Shown here: piece by piece, positions 34,565 through 43,918 of the stretch
How the letters are laid out: each line of letters begins with the position of its first letter
Position numbering within the stretch: the first letter of the stretch is position 1
Assembly: GCF_014646875.1 (NCBI RefSeq)
Contig: NZ_BMOC01000001.1
Span: 62,001-126,000 of the forward strand
DNA: 64,000 bases
Origin: Halobellus salinus
GTDB taxonomy: Archaea; Halobacteriota; Halobacteria; Halobacteriales; Haloferacaceae
Direction of reading: 5' to 3'
Made by a program: the position numbers and the translations under genes
The notes under the pieces: generated by a model
What the model was told of the DNA's origin: nothing
Databases searched by the model: none
The model's input: the letters and a program-made list of their open reading frames with translations, nothing else

Positions 34565-35740
34565 ATGTCTGATGGTACCGAGCGTTCCGAGGGAGAGTCG
34601 ACAGACTACACCCGTTCCAGTCGTCGGACATTCCTGGCGGCCGCGGGTGCGGGGACCGCGACCGCACTCGCCGGCTGCTCCGCACTCGCCGGCGGGGGCG
34701 GTGGTGGCAACGGTGGCACAGCCGGTGACAGCGGGAGCGGCCCGGATTTCAGCGGCGAGACGCTCCGGGTGATGGTCTGGAGCGGAAACTACGCTGACCG
34801 CTTCGAGGAGACGATCAAACCGATGTACGAGGAGCGGACCGGCGGCACCCTCCAGGTCAACCGCGGGTGGAACGAGATCCTCGCGCAGATCCGGTCGGCG
34901 CCGGAGGACGAACCGCCGTTCGACGTCACGATCACCGAGGGATACTTCTATCTCCTCGGCCGCGCCGACGACCTCTTCCTGCCGGTCCGGTCGGAGAACG
35001 TCCCCAATATGGACGAGGTCATCGACTACTACACCGACTTCCGGACGACGGAATTCGGCGTTCCGATCGACGGCGCGCCGACGACGCTGATCTACCGGAA
35101 CGACCAGGACTTCGAGCCGACCGAGTGGTCGGACCTCGCCTCCGATACGGTCCAGAACAGTAACGGACTGGGGATCGACAAGGGCTTCTGGTGGTTCCCC
35201 CAGCACGACGCCGCGGTCGCGATGGACGACATAGAACTCGCCGGGGAGGTCTACGACGAGGAACTGTCGATGGAGGTCTTCGATTACATAGGGAGCGAGT
35301 GGCCGATCGAGGGGTGGGCCACCTCGGGCGAGGACATCTGGCAGTTCTTCGAGAACGGGATCATCGACTACGCCCAGTGGTACTACGAGCAGACCGCCTT
35401 CGACATCGACGACTACGACAACCTGAGCCACACCGCCCCCGAGCGGAACAGCGGGTTCGTCAACCACTGGTGTCCGGTCCGCGGCACCGACAAGCGGCGG
35501 ATGGCGGAGGACTTCCTCAACTTCCTGCTCGACGCCGACACCCAGACGGCGTGGTCGGAGAACAGCCCCACGCTGTTCACCAACGAGAACATGGAGTACG
35601 CTACCGACAAACTCGACGAAGACCTCCCGAACAACAGCGAGGAGGCCGAACTCATCGCGTGGCCCGACTTCGAGTACGTCAACTCGAACTTCGAGACGTT
35701 CGCCGACCGGATCTCGGAGATGGAGGCGAGCTCCAACTAG
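34565..35740 (+). CDS. Tat lipoprotein, polyamine-type ABC solute-binding protein (PotD-like)
   Basis: The 391-residue protein has a twin-arginine signal (SSRRTFLAAAGAG) with lipobox LAGC near residue 39, a glycine-rich linker and then a type II binding-protein fold beginning ETLRVMVWSGNYADRFEETI. Later come GVPIDGAPTTLIYRN and a C-terminal NFLLDADTQTAWSENS region typical of PotD/PotF. It should be anchored outside the membrane and bind putrescine, spermidine or a related cation or amine. It is the first gene of a four-gene importer; the ATPase starts 70 bases later. Confidence 0.88.
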   Translation: MSDGTERSEGESTDYTRSSRRTFLAAAGAGTATALAGCSALAGGGGGGNGGTAGDSGSGPDFSGETLRVMVWSGNYADRFEETIKPMYEERTGGTLQVNRGWNEILAQIRSAPEDEPPFDVTITEGYFYLLGRADDLFLPVRSENVPNMDEVIDYYTDFRTTEFGVPIDGAPTTLIYRNDQDFEPTEWSDLASDTVQNSNGLGIDKGFWWFPQHDAAVAMDDIELAGEVYDEELSMEVFDYIGSEWPIEGWATSGEDIWQFFENGIIDYAQWYYEQTAFDIDDYDNLSHTAPERNSGFVNHWCPVRGTDKRRMAEDFLNFLLDADTQTAWSENSPTLFTNENMEYATDKLDEDLPNNSEEAELIAWPDFEYVNSNFETFADRISEMEASSN

Positions 35741-35810
35741 GGATGTCTGGTGAGTTACTGTTACACGGCCGGATCGCACGCGGGAAGGCGTACTCACGGG
35801 GCAACACCAG

Positions 35811-36941
35811 ATGTCAAATATAACCTTAGAGGGGATCTCGAAGTCGTACGGGGACCTCCAGGCGGTCGACGACGTCGACCTGTCGATCCGCGACGGGGAG
35901 CTACTCTGCCTGCTGGGCCCCAGTGGGTGCGGGAAGTCGACGACGATGCGGATGATAAGCGGGCTCGAGACGCCCACGTCCGGCGAGGTGTACATCGGCG
36001 GCGAGAACGTCACCGATCAGGCGGCGTACGACCGCGACACCTCGATGGTGTTCCAGAACTGGGCGCTGTTCCCGTACAAGACCGTCTTAGAGAACGTCGC
36101 GTTCGGGCTCAAGATGCGCGGGGACGGCACGGACGAGCGCCAGCAGAAGGCGCGCGACATGCTCGAACGCGTCCACATGGACGGGTACGAGGAGCACAGT
36201 CCCACCGACCTCTCCGGGGGGCAGAAACAGCGCGTCGCCCTGGCCCGGTCGCTGGCGGTCGACCCTGACGTGCTCCTACTGGACGAACCGCTGTCGAACC
36301 TCGACAAGCGGCTCCGCGAGGAGATGCAGATCGAACTCAAGGACATCCACAAGGAGTTCGACAAGACGTTCGTCTACGTCACCCACAACCAGAACGAGGC
36401 GTTCACGCTCGCCGACCGGATCGGAATTATGAACGACGGCCGACTGGTGCAGGTCGGGGAACCGACCGAGGTGTACCGGAACCCGACGAACCGGTTCGTC
36501 GAGGAGTTCCTGGGCGACACCAACTTCGTTGCCGGCGAGGTGACCGACGTCAACGACCAGTACGGCCGCCTCTCCACGGAGTTCGGCGCGACGATCCGAG
36601 TGCCGGCGGCCGACGCAGTCGAGCCCGGAGCGTCGTTCACGGTCTCGCTCCGCCCGGAGTTTATGCAGATCCGACGGTCGAACGGGGCCAACGAGCGGGA
36701 GGGAACGGCGGCCCGCGCCGACGGGACCGGCGGTGACACCGTCGTCGGATCCGTCGAGAACACCATCTACCGCGGGTCGAGTATCCGTTACGTGGTCGAC
36801 ACCGGCGGCGAGCACCTGTTCGTCGAGCAGAGCGTGACCGACCAGACCGGGATCGAGGAGGGAGAGCAGGTCGAACTCGGGTGGAACACCGACGACATCC
36901 TGGTGTTCCGTCCCGACGGCAGCCGCGTGAGGGACGAGTGA
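35811..36941 (+). CDS. Polyamine-type ABC transporter ATP-binding protein (PotA-like)
   Basis: The 376-residue ATPase has Walker A GPSGCGKST (about 37-45), Q-loop VFQNWALFP, signature LSGGQKQRVALARSLA, Walker B LLLDEPLSN and switch histidine VTHNQNEA. A C-terminal TOBE_2 domain (about 285-375) follows. That domain layout is the PotA/MalK-type importer ATPase with a regulatory tail. The stop overlaps the ATG of the first permease by one base (TGATG), so expression is coupled. It energises uptake at the inner face of the membrane. Confidence 0.92.
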   Translation: MSNITLEGISKSYGDLQAVDDVDLSIRDGELLCLLGPSGCGKSTTMRMISGLETPTSGEVYIGGENVTDQAAYDRDTSMVFQNWALFPYKTVLENVAFGLKMRGDGTDERQQKARDMLERVHMDGYEEHSPTDLSGGQKQRVALARSLAVDPDVLLLDEPLSNLDKRLREEMQIELKDIHKEFDKTFVYVTHNQNEAFTLADRIGIMNDGRLVQVGEPTEVYRNPTNRFVEEFLGDTNFVAGEVTDVNDQYGRLSTEFGATIRVPAADAVEPGASFTVSLRPEFMQIRRSNGANEREGTAARADGTGGDTVVGSVENTIYRGSSIRYVVDTGGEHLFVEQSVTDQTGIEEGEQVELGWNTDDILVFRPDGSRVRDE

Positions 36942-37861
36942 TGAGCGTCGAAACCGGAAGTTCGACTCTGGATCGGCTCTGGGCGCCGTTCGAGGCCCAG
37001 TCGGGGTCCCGGCGGTCGTTGCTCCTCATGAGCCCGCTGATCCTGTTCGAGTTGCTGATCTTCGTCGTCCCGTTCGCGATGCTCGTCCGGATCAGCGTCA
37101 GCGAACAGTCCCAGAGTCTCCCGTACGCCGAGGGGACGTTCACGATCGCCTCGTACCTCGAGGTGTTGCAGTCGGGGCTCCTCCAGGGGATCATCGTCTA
37201 CTCGTTCCGACTCGGCATCATCGCGACCGCGGTGGCAGTCGTGCTCGCGACGTTCTACGCGTACGCGACGTGGCGCGCCGACGGCCTGCTCAAGTCGGCG
37301 CTGCTGTTTTCGGTCGTGCTCCCGCTCCTGACGACGCTCGTGATCAAGACGTACGCGTGGGTGCCGCTGCTCGCCCCGAACGGCACTGCCAACAACCTCC
37401 TGCTCGCGATCGGGCTGCTCAGCGCGCCGGTACAGGTCGTGCCGAACACGCTCGGCGTCGTCGTCGGGCAGGTGTACATCGTCTTCCCCTACGCTATGCT
37501 CGCAATCTACAGCGTTCTCTCGACTGTCGAGTGGGAACTCGTCGAGGCGGCGCGGGACCTCGGCGCCGGCCGCGCACGGTCGTTCTTCGAGGTTGTCCTC
37601 CCGGAGATTATGCCGGGGATCACCGTCGCGACCATCATCTCCTTCGCGTGGAGCGTCGGCGCGTACTCCGCCCCGGCACTGCTCGGCGCGGGGAGCGACC
37701 GGCCGTTCGCGCTGGAAGTCCAAGAGCAGATGCTGCTCAACTTCAACTGGCCGGTCGCGACCGCGCTGTCGACGATCATGCTCGTCCTGATGTTCGTGAG
37801 CATCGTGGTCATCTACGCCGTCCTCGGCCGGTTCGGGGGTGACGTCTCGGATGCGGCTTGA
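36941..37861 (+). CDS. Polyamine-type ABC transporter permease (PotB-like)
   Basis: The 306-residue membrane protein has six main hydrophobic segments and the BPD_transp_1 coupling motif in EAARDLGAGRARSFFEVVLPEIMPGI. N-terminal TM1 (LFELLIFVVPFAMLVRISV) is followed by a long external loop, as in PotB. The ATG at 36941 overlaps the ATPase stop. It pairs with the PotC-like gene, whose start overlaps its own end by about eleven bases, to form the membrane channel. Confidence 0.9.
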   Translation: MSVETGSSTLDRLWAPFEAQSGSRRSLLLMSPLILFELLIFVVPFAMLVRISVSEQSQSLPYAEGTFTIASYLEVLQSGLLQGIIVYSFRLGIIATAVAVVLATFYAYATWRADGLLKSALLFSVVLPLLTTLVIKTYAWVPLLAPNGTANNLLLAIGLLSAPVQVVPNTLGVVVGQVYIVFPYAMLAIYSVLSTVEWELVEAARDLGAGRARSFFEVVLPEIMPGITVATIISFAWSVGAYSAPALLGAGSDRPFALEVQEQMLLNFNWPVATALSTIMLVLMFVSIVVIYAVLGRFGGDVSDAA

Positions 37862-38660
37862 GTCAGACAGGTTGGGCGTCGCCGCGTTCCGGCTGGGGTA
37901 CGCCACGATCTTCGTGGCGATGCTCCTGCCGATTTTCATCGTGATCGCGACGTCCTTCTCGGCGTCGGGGAACCTCCAGTTCCCGCCGGAGGGTTTCTCG
38001 CTGCGGTGGTACGGCGCCTTCTTCGCCGACATCCAGTGGCTCAGGGCGTTCGACAACAGCTTCATAGTCGGGATCGGGACCACCGTCCTGGCGACGTTTA
38101 TGGGGATCACCGCTGCGTTCGGGCTCGAAGCCCGGAAGGGGCGGCTGGGTGGGTTGTTGACGCCGGTCGTGATCCTGCCGCTCCTGATCCCGCCGGTGAT
38201 CTTGGGGGTGACCCTGCTGGTGTACTTCAGCGCGCTGGGGCTGCAGTCGTCGTACATCGGAATCATCCTGGCTCACAGCCTGTGGGCGACGCCGCTGGTG
38301 TTCTTCGTTATGCAGTCGGTGTTCCAGCGCTTCGACTGGCAGCTGCGGGACGCCGGCATGGATCTGGGTGCGAACCCGATCCGGGCCTTCGTCCACGTGG
38401 TCCTCCCGAACGTCAAGAACGGCATCGTCGTGTCGGCGCTGCTCGCGTTCATCATCAGCCTCCAGGAGTTCGTGATGGCGCTGTTCCTGTCGAACTTCCA
38501 GACCCAGACCATCCCGGTGTTGGCGTGGAACTCCCTCCGACAGTCGCTCACGCCGACGGTGAGCGTTGTGTCGACGTTCCTCATCCTGATCTCCGTCGTC
38601 GGGCTCGCCGTGGCGGCGCTGGCGATGAACATCGATTTCGTCGCGAAGCGTCTCGGATGA
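37851..38660 (+). CDS. Polyamine-type ABC transporter permease (PotC-like)
   Basis: The 269-residue protein has six hydrophobic segments and the coupling motif in RDAGMDLGANPIRAFVHVVLPNVKNGI. The NLQFPPEGFSLRWYGAFF loop after TM1 is characteristic of PotC-type subunits. The ATG at 37851 lies within the end of the PotB-like frame; a GTG at 37839 is an alternative. It is the last gene of the importer operon; AT-rich DNA and palindromes follow. Confidence 0.9.
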   Translation: MRLESDRLGVAAFRLGYATIFVAMLLPIFIVIATSFSASGNLQFPPEGFSLRWYGAFFADIQWLRAFDNSFIVGIGTTVLATFMGITAAFGLEARKGRLGGLLTPVVILPLLIPPVILGVTLLVYFSALGLQSSYIGIILAHSLWATPLVFFVMQSVFQRFDWQLRDAGMDLGANPIRAFVHVVLPNVKNGIVVSALLAFIISLQEFVMALFLSNFQTQTIPVLAWNSLRQSLTPTVSVVSTFLILISVVGLAVAALAMNIDFVAKRLG

Positions 38661-38692
38661 GGTGACTGTGTCTCACCTCCGAATTATACATT

Positions 38693-38710
38693 TCAAAATA
38701 TGTATTTTGA
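38693..38710. other. AT palindrome TCAAAATA-TG-TATTTTGA after the importer operon
   Basis: Perfect eight-base arms lie about 35 bases downstream of the PotC-like stop, in an AT-rich block (38680-38790) within the 355-base gap 38661-39015. It may be a transcription-termination hairpin or a binding site. A second small palindrome, AGAAT-GT-ATTCT at 38775-38786, abuts a TATA-like CTATTTATAG at 38766-38776. Confidence 0.5.
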
Positions 38711-39015
38711 TCTAGTTGTATTCGTGCGATAGAATCGATCTGTTTCCAATATGCTGAAGAACCCTACTATTTATAGAATGTATTCTGTTCTGGTAGTTTT
38801 TGGAAAGCGCGACTGGGATTCCGGGACTTGTCGGTGACGGCGTTCGGTCCCGACTCCGGTCGTCTCCCGGCTGCCACGTGCCGCGGTTCCCCCGTACGAC
38901 GGTCCCCCGGTCGCCGTCGCACGGTGGCGCTGTCGGTTCGAACGTAGCGAAGGTGAAACCCGCAGTGCACCCATCCACACTTGTTAGTCGGTCGGATCCG
39001 AACCACTGGGTATCG

Positions 39016-39891
39016 ATGCCCTCCAGAAGTTCGGATCCGGCCGTCGAGGCGACTGACCTTCGGAAGACCTACGCCAGCGAGGTGGCGCTCGACGGCGTGT
39101 CGCTCTCGATTCCGACCGGGACGGTGTACGGCTTTCTCGGCCCGAACGGCGCAGGCAAGACCACCACGATGCGGATCCTGACCGGACTCGCGCGGCCCGA
39201 CGCCGGCACCGTCCGCATCGACGGCGTCAACGTCGCCGACCGCCGGGCGTTCGCGCCTCGCGTCGGGTATCTGCCCGAGACGCCGCCGCTGTACGAGGAG
39301 TTCAGCGCGCGCGAGCAACTGGAGTACGTCGCCGACCTCCGTGACCTCCCCGGCGACGTCGCCGCCGACCGGATCGACCGGTATCTGGACCGGTTCGACC
39401 TGACGGACGACGCCGACAAGCGGATCGGGGCGTACTCGAAGGGGATGAAACAGAAGACGGCGTTCGTCCAGACCGTCCTCCACGACCCCGACGTGGTGTT
39501 CTTAGACGAACCGACCTCGGGGCTCGATCCCCGGGCGGCCCGCCGCATCCGCGAGTCGGTCGTGGAGTTCCGCGACACCGGAACCACCGTGTTCCTCTCG
39601 ACGCACATCCTCCCGGTGATCGAGGCCGTCGCCGACACAGTCGGGGTGCTGTTCGACGGACGGGTCGTCGCGGAGGGCACACCCGAGGCGGTCCGCTCGC
39701 GCGCCGAGGGGGAGGGTGGCTCGCTCGAGGACGCGTTCCTCGCGGTCACCGGCGGCGCCGAACGACCAGACGACGACGGGCGGGACGAGCAGGCGACGAC
39801 GGACACGGGCGACACACCGGGCGACCCGGCGACGGCAGACGCGGATGACAGAACAGGTTCGCCCGGCGGCACGGGGACTGACGCGCGATGA
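39016..39891 (+). CDS. ABC-2-type transporter ATP-binding protein
   Basis: The 291-residue ATPase has Walker A GPNGAGKTTT, the Q-loop region YLPETPPLY, signature SKGMKQKTAF (a degenerate LSGGQ, common in this class), Walker B VVFLDEPTSGLD and switch STHILPV. A low-complexity Asp/Thr/Gly-rich tail follows residue 245. This is the CcmA/NatA-like class that powers exporters or membrane-protein insertion. The permease gene overlaps its stop by four bases (ATGA). The ATG at 39016 is chosen because the 70-odd codons before it are unlike the family, and a TGTTAGTC at 38980-38987 is placed as a promoter. Confidence 0.88.
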   Translation: MPSRSSDPAVEATDLRKTYASEVALDGVSLSIPTGTVYGFLGPNGAGKTTTMRILTGLARPDAGTVRIDGVNVADRRAFAPRVGYLPETPPLYEEFSAREQLEYVADLRDLPGDVAADRIDRYLDRFDLTDDADKRIGAYSKGMKQKTAFVQTVLHDPDVVFLDEPTSGLDPRAARRIRESVVEFRDTGTTVFLSTHILPVIEAVADTVGVLFDGRVVAEGTPEAVRSRAEGEGGSLEDAFLAVTGGAERPDDDGRDEQATTDTGDTPGDPATADADDRTGSPGGTGTDAR

Positions 39892-41492
39892 CGGTTCGGC
39901 GTGACCTGCGTCACGGCCGCCGCATCGCCCGTGCGGAGTTTCGCCGGAGCGTGCGCCGGGCCACCGCCGACTGGCGGCGGCTCGTGGGGTTCGCGGTCGC
40001 GGCCCTGTTCTTCGTCGGAGGCCTCGTGGTGACGCTTCCGACCACGTACCTGATCGGGCGCGCCGCGCGCTCGGTCTCCGCGATCCCGTTTTTCGCCCCT
40101 GCGGCGACACTCCTGCCGGTCTCCCTCGTCTCGATCGCGGCGTTCAGAACCGTCGAGCGGATCGGGGGGTCGGAGGCCGAGGCACTACTTTTGACCGCGG
40201 TGCACCCGCGTGCGGTCGTCGTCGGACTGATCGGGTCGGAGATCGTCCGCCTCTCGGTGTGGATCGGGCTGCCGGTCGCGGCGACAGTCGTCGCGTTCGC
40301 GCTCGGGCTCGGGTCGCCGACGCTCGTGGTGACGGCTGCGGCCGTCGCCGTCCCGACCGTCTGCTGGGCCGCCGTCTGGGGGTACGCCGTCGGGATCGCC
40401 GCGCTGCGCCTCCTCCGCCGGCTGCCCCGCGTCCGCCGCGTGGCGAAGTGGGTCGGCGTCGGGAGCGTGCTCCTCGCGGTCGCGGGATCACAGATGGCGG
40501 GGCAGTTGCTCGCGGACGACGCGACCGCGGTTGCGTCGCTCCTCGACACCGTCGCGGTCGCGCCGGTTACCGAGTACGTCGCGCTCGCGTTCGTGGGGAC
40601 GCCGCTGTCGCAGCCGGTCACCCCCGCTGCGGTCGCCGTCCTCGCCGGCGTTCTCGTGCTCACGCCCGTCGGGCTGACGGTGGCGGTCGGACAGGCGACG
40701 GCGCTGTGGTACAGCGACACGACGGTCGAGTCTGGGGGGACAGGCCGGACCGGCTCCGGCGGGTTCGACGCGCCGAGGCCGTTCGCTGCGACCCGGAGCG
40801 GGCGGATCGCGTGGGGGCATCTGGTTCGCGCTGTGCGGCATCCCCAGGAGGTCAGCCACCTCGTGATCGTGGTGTTCTTTTTCGGCCCGATCGGGTCGAC
40901 GGTCGTCCAGTCGTCCGGCGACGCCCTCGGCCTGCTGGTCGCCGGAACCGGAGCCGGCCTCGGGACGTACCTCGCGGGGGCGACGTTCGGACTGAACCCG
41001 CTGGGGGACGACCGGCCGCAGCTCCCCCTGCTGCTCCTCACCGGAACCGACGCTCGAACCATCGTCCGGGGACGGATGGTGGCCGGACTCGCGGTCGGAG
41101 TCCCGGTGGTCTGCCTGCTGTCGGGGATCGGGGCGTGGCTCGGTGCACCCCTCGCGGCCGCTGCGTTCGGAGTCGTGGGGAGCGTGCTGTGCCTCCCGGC
41201 GGCGGCCTTCGCCGTCGGCATCGGAACGGCGTATCCGATCTCCGAGGAACGGGAGTTCTGGGGGTCGGAGACCGTGGTCCCGTCCACGCTTGTCACGGTC
41301 TCGTACCTCGCGGTCGTCGGCGGCGGGACCGCGATCGCGCTCGTCGTCACGTGGTACGCCCTCTCTGGGGTCGCGCTCACAACGGCCACCACGGCCGGGC
41401 TCGCGGTGTATCTCCTGCTCACCCTGGGCGTCCCGTACGGGTGCTACCGGTACGCGGTCCGTCGGTACCGTCGGTACACGGTCGATCAGTAA
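39888..41492 (+). CDS. ABC-2-type exporter permease
   Basis: The 534-residue membrane protein has about twelve hydrophobic segments, a basic N-terminus (RRDLRHGRRIARAEFRRS) and no recognisable periplasmic domain. Together with the overlapping ATPase gene it forms a two-component ABC exporter. I know similar pairs from haloarchaea but not their cargo; antimicrobial, lipid or peptide export are all possible. The cargo is not indicated by neighbouring genes. Confidence 0.8.
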   Translation: MTVRRDLRHGRRIARAEFRRSVRRATADWRRLVGFAVAALFFVGGLVVTLPTTYLIGRAARSVSAIPFFAPAATLLPVSLVSIAAFRTVERIGGSEAEALLLTAVHPRAVVVGLIGSEIVRLSVWIGLPVAATVVAFALGLGSPTLVVTAAAVAVPTVCWAAVWGYAVGIAALRLLRRLPRVRRVAKWVGVGSVLLAVAGSQMAGQLLADDATAVASLLDTVAVAPVTEYVALAFVGTPLSQPVTPAAVAVLAGVLVLTPVGLTVAVGQATALWYSDTTVESGGTGRTGSGGFDAPRPFAATRSGRIAWGHLVRAVRHPQEVSHLVIVVFFFGPIGSTVVQSSGDALGLLVAGTGAGLGTYLAGATFGLNPLGDDRPQLPLLLLTGTDARTIVRGRMVAGLAVGVPVVCLLSGIGAWLGAPLAAAAFGVVGSVLCLPAAAFAVGIGTAYPISEEREFWGSETVVPSTLVTVSYLAVVGGGTAIALVVTWYALSGVALTTATTAGLAVYLLLTLGVPYGCYRYAVRRYRRYTVDQ

Positions 41493-41596
41493 CGATCACG
41501 TGATCTCGGTCCGCCGGGCGCTGTCGACGGGGGCAGCGCTCGGCGGGACACAGCGGGAGTGGTCGTTACAGGCCACCGGACCGATCGCCGCCCGGC

Positions 41597-42496
41597 TCAC
41601 CCGGTCGGCGTCCGGTAGAGTAGATCGTACTGGTGGGCGACGTAGGTCAACTCGCCGCGGGCGAGTTGGTCGCGGCGGGTCGAGAGCCAGTCGTCGAACG
41701 CCTCGACCGTCCGGTCACCGGCCGGGACCGTCCCCTCGACGAATCCGAGCAGCCGGTCGAGAAAGTACCGCTCGTCGGCCGGGTACTCGCCGCCGCGCGG
41801 GCGGACGATCCAGTCCGAACTCCCGACCGCGAGCAGGTCGCCATCGCGGCTCCGGCACAGGTCGATGAGGTGCCGCCCGGCCCGAACGTCCCGCCCCGGG
41901 CGGCCGTCGATGGCGGCGTGGTACGCCGCCTCAACCGCGTCGTCGGCCGGGTGGTCGGGCTGGACGATGGTGCCGCCGTCGAACGTGATCGGGAGGTACG
42001 CCACCCCGCCGGGCCGGAGCGCGGACTCGACCGCCGACACCAGTTCCGAAGGGGAAACCAGGTCGGCGAACGCCTGAGCGATCACCGCGTCGACGCCCTC
42101 GGCGGCCGACAGCGCCTCAAGCGCGTCGCCGGTCTCGAAGCCGACCGCGAGGCCCTCAACCGTGAACTCCGGGTCGGGGTCGGTCGAGCGGCCGGTCCCG
42201 TCTCCGGCCGGCGGCGACCCCTCCGAGACCGTATACCCCGCGCGGTTGAGGGACTTCGGGCGGACGCGACGCGCGAACGCAACGATCCGGTCGTCGGCGT
42301 CGACGCCGACGTACCGGCCGCCGTCGACGCCCCACGACACCAGTCGGGGCACGGTGACGCCCGTCCCGCACCCGGTTTCGAGGATGGTGGGCGCCGGCGG
42401 GAGCGCGTCGAGAAACCGGTCGCGAACCCGCATCGACAGCGCCCGCTCGTCGACCGACCGCTTCGACTCCAGATACCGCGGCAGGGCGTGCTCCAT
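41597..42496 (-). CDS. Class I SAM-dependent methyltransferase in a pterin-like operon
   Basis: The 299-residue protein has motif I ILETGCGTGVTVPRL near residue 38, the acidic VGVDADDRIVAFARR that holds the SAM ribose, and DAVIAQAFADLVSP followed by RPGGVAYLPITFDGGTI. Its substrate cannot be read. It is the last gene of an operon: its ATG lies four bases after the stop of the pterin-synthase-fold gene, which in turn overlaps the MDR dehydrogenase. I recall similar dehydrogenase, PTPS-like and methyltransferase combinations in some bacteria; a shared unknown pathway is inferred. Confidence 0.8.
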   Translation of the reverse strand: MEHALPRYLESKRSVDERALSMRVRDRFLDALPPAPTILETGCGTGVTVPRLVSWGVDGGRYVGVDADDRIVAFARRVRPKSLNRAGYTVSEGSPPAGDGTGRSTDPDPEFTVEGLAVGFETGDALEALSAAEGVDAVIAQAFADLVSPSELVSAVESALRPGGVAYLPITFDGGTIVQPDHPADDAVEAAYHAAIDGRPGRDVRAGRHLIDLCRSRDGDLLAVGSSDWIVRPRGGEYPADERYFLDRLLGFVEGTVPAGDRTVEAFDDWLSTRRDQLARGELTYVAHQYDLLYRTPTG

Positions 42497-42500
42497 CCGG

Positions 42501-42908
42501 CTACCCGTCGAGCCGTCGCGTGTGGCTCGCCCACGACGTGTCGTCCTCCCAGATCCGGACGGTCAGGTGCGTCGGCGTCGGGTTCGACAGGGCGCCGGCG
42601 ACGCGGTCGCCGAACAGCCGGGAGAAGTGTTCGATGCTGGGGTTCAGTCCCTCGAACTCCGGGAGGTCGTTGAGGAGCGTGTCCCGGTAGCGATCCGCCA
42701 GGGAGTCGAGGATGTCGTCCACCGCGTCGATGTCGACGAGGTAGCCGTACTCGCCGAGTTCCGGGCCGGCGAACCGGAGTTCCACCCTGAAGCGGTGGCT
42801 GTTGACCTCGCCCTCCGGCCCGGGGTTCGGGACCGTGAGGTAGTGCTGTGCGATGAACGCTCTGGTGACGGTCAGTTCGTACGCCTGGTCGGTGTGGGGT
42901 CGTGTCAT
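42501..42908 (-). CDS. 6-pyruvoyltetrahydropterin synthase/QueD-family protein with altered metal site
   Basis: The 135-residue protein has the T-fold landmarks: FIAQHYL near the start with the first metal histidine, VNSHRFRVEL where HxH is expected, GYLVDIDAVDDILD, NPSIEHFSRLF and the terminal pterin-anchoring glutamate in IWEDDTSWAS. The usual HGH is NSH here, so one zinc ligand seems replaced by Asn, and the catalytic cysteine of PTPS is not evident. It may therefore act on a different substrate from QueD or PTPS. Its ATG overlaps the upstream dehydrogenase stop (ATGA), so translation is coupled. Confidence 0.82.
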   Translation of the reverse strand: MTRPHTDQAYELTVTRAFIAQHYLTVPNPGPEGEVNSHRFRVELRFAGPELGEYGYLVDIDAVDDILDSLADRYRDTLLNDLPEFEGLNPSIEHFSRLFGDRVAGALSNPTPTHLTVRIWEDDTSWASHTRRLDG

Positions 42909-43918
42909 GAGTTCGAATACGTGAGAAGTACTTGGAGCACGTTGTCGTCGCGGTCGTTGAGGAGGCGGTACGCCTCGGGGGCGTCGGTGAACGGCACGCG
43001 GTGGGTAACGAGGTCGTCGGCGTTGATCTCCCGCAGGCGTTCGACCGCGGTCTCGGCCCGCCGCGGTTTGTCCCACCGGCCGCGGGCCTCGGGCGCGAGT
43101 GTGCTCACCTGGCTCGACTCGATTGAGATCCGGTCGCGGTGGAACGTCGACCCCAGGTCGAGGGTCGCCGGCTTGTCGCCGTACCACGACCCGACGATCA
43201 CGCGGCCGTCGTAGCCCGCCGCGGCCACCGCGTCGTCGAGCGCCGTCGGGGTGCCGGAGAGTTCGTACACCAGATCAGCGCCGTCGTGGTCGGCGTCAAC
43301 GTCGAGGACGCCGTCGAGGCGTCCGGGGGCGACCGCCGCGTCCGCGCCCATCTCCCGGGCCCGCTTCCGGCGGCTCTCGATGGGTTCGACCGCGATGAGG
43401 CGACCGAGCGGGAACGACGACAGGACGCCGATCGTACACAACCCGACAACGCCCGCGCCGAAGACCACCACCCGTTCGCCGACCCGTGGCCGGCCGTCGA
43501 GCACCAGCGACGTCGCCGTCTCCACCGACGGGAACGTCGCCATCGCCTCGGGGGCGACCGACTCCGGCACGGTCAGGAGCCGCTCGGGTGGCAACGAAAA
43601 GTGGGTTTCGTGGGGAGTGAACCCAAACACCGTCCGGCCGACCCACTCGTCGTCGACTTCGGAGCCGGTGTCAACCACGTCGCCGACGGCCGCGTACCCG
43701 TAGCGGACCGGAAAGGAGAGGTCGCCGTCGAGGGTGTCTAATGTTTCGTCGGCCGGCAGGTCGGTCGGGGCGTCGCCGCGATAGATGAGGAGTTCAGTCC
43801 CGGTGCTGATCCCCGAGACGCGCGTCTCCACGAGCACCTCGTCGGCGGCCACCTCGACCGATGTGGGCCTGATTGCCGCCGACGACGGACCGGTGAAATA
43901 AAGCGAGTGTCGGTTCAT
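42905..43918 (-). CDS. Zinc-less MDR-superfamily dehydrogenase (BchC-like subgroup)
   Basis: The 337-residue protein is a medium-chain dehydrogenase with a GroES-like N-terminal half and a Rossmann C-terminal half (VVVFGAGVVGLCTIGVL). Where classical alcohol dehydrogenases have the catalytic zinc cysteine, it reads SGISTGTELLIYRG. The structural-zinc cysteine loop is absent. This ISTGTE form resembles bacteriochlorophyllide dehydrogenase BchC and its relatives. It probably acts without zinc on the substrate of the PTPS-like and methyltransferase proteins encoded next. The ATG at 43918 overlaps the stop of a 30-codon frame. Confidence 0.82.
   Translation of the reverse strand: MNRHSLYFTGPSSAAIRPTSVEVAADEVLVETRVSGISTGTELLIYRGDAPTDLPADETLDTLDGDLSFPVRYGYAAVGDVVDTGSEVDDEWVGRTVFGFTPHETHFSLPPERLLTVPESVAPEAMATFPSVETATSLVLDGRPRVGERVVVFGAGVVGLCTIGVLSSFPLGRLIAVEPIESRRKRAREMGADAAVAPGRLDGVLDVDADHDGADLVYELSGTPTALDDAVAAAGYDGRVIVGSWYGDKPATLDLGSTFHRDRISIESSQVSTLAPEARGRWDKPRRAETAVERLREINADDLVTHRVPFTDAPEAYRLLNDRDDNVLQVLLTYSNS

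Noticed and set aside
39016-39891. Start of the exporter ATPase gene at 38800
   Set aside because: The extra 72 codons begin with TTG, are arginine/proline-rich and precede the conserved first strand of the ATPase.
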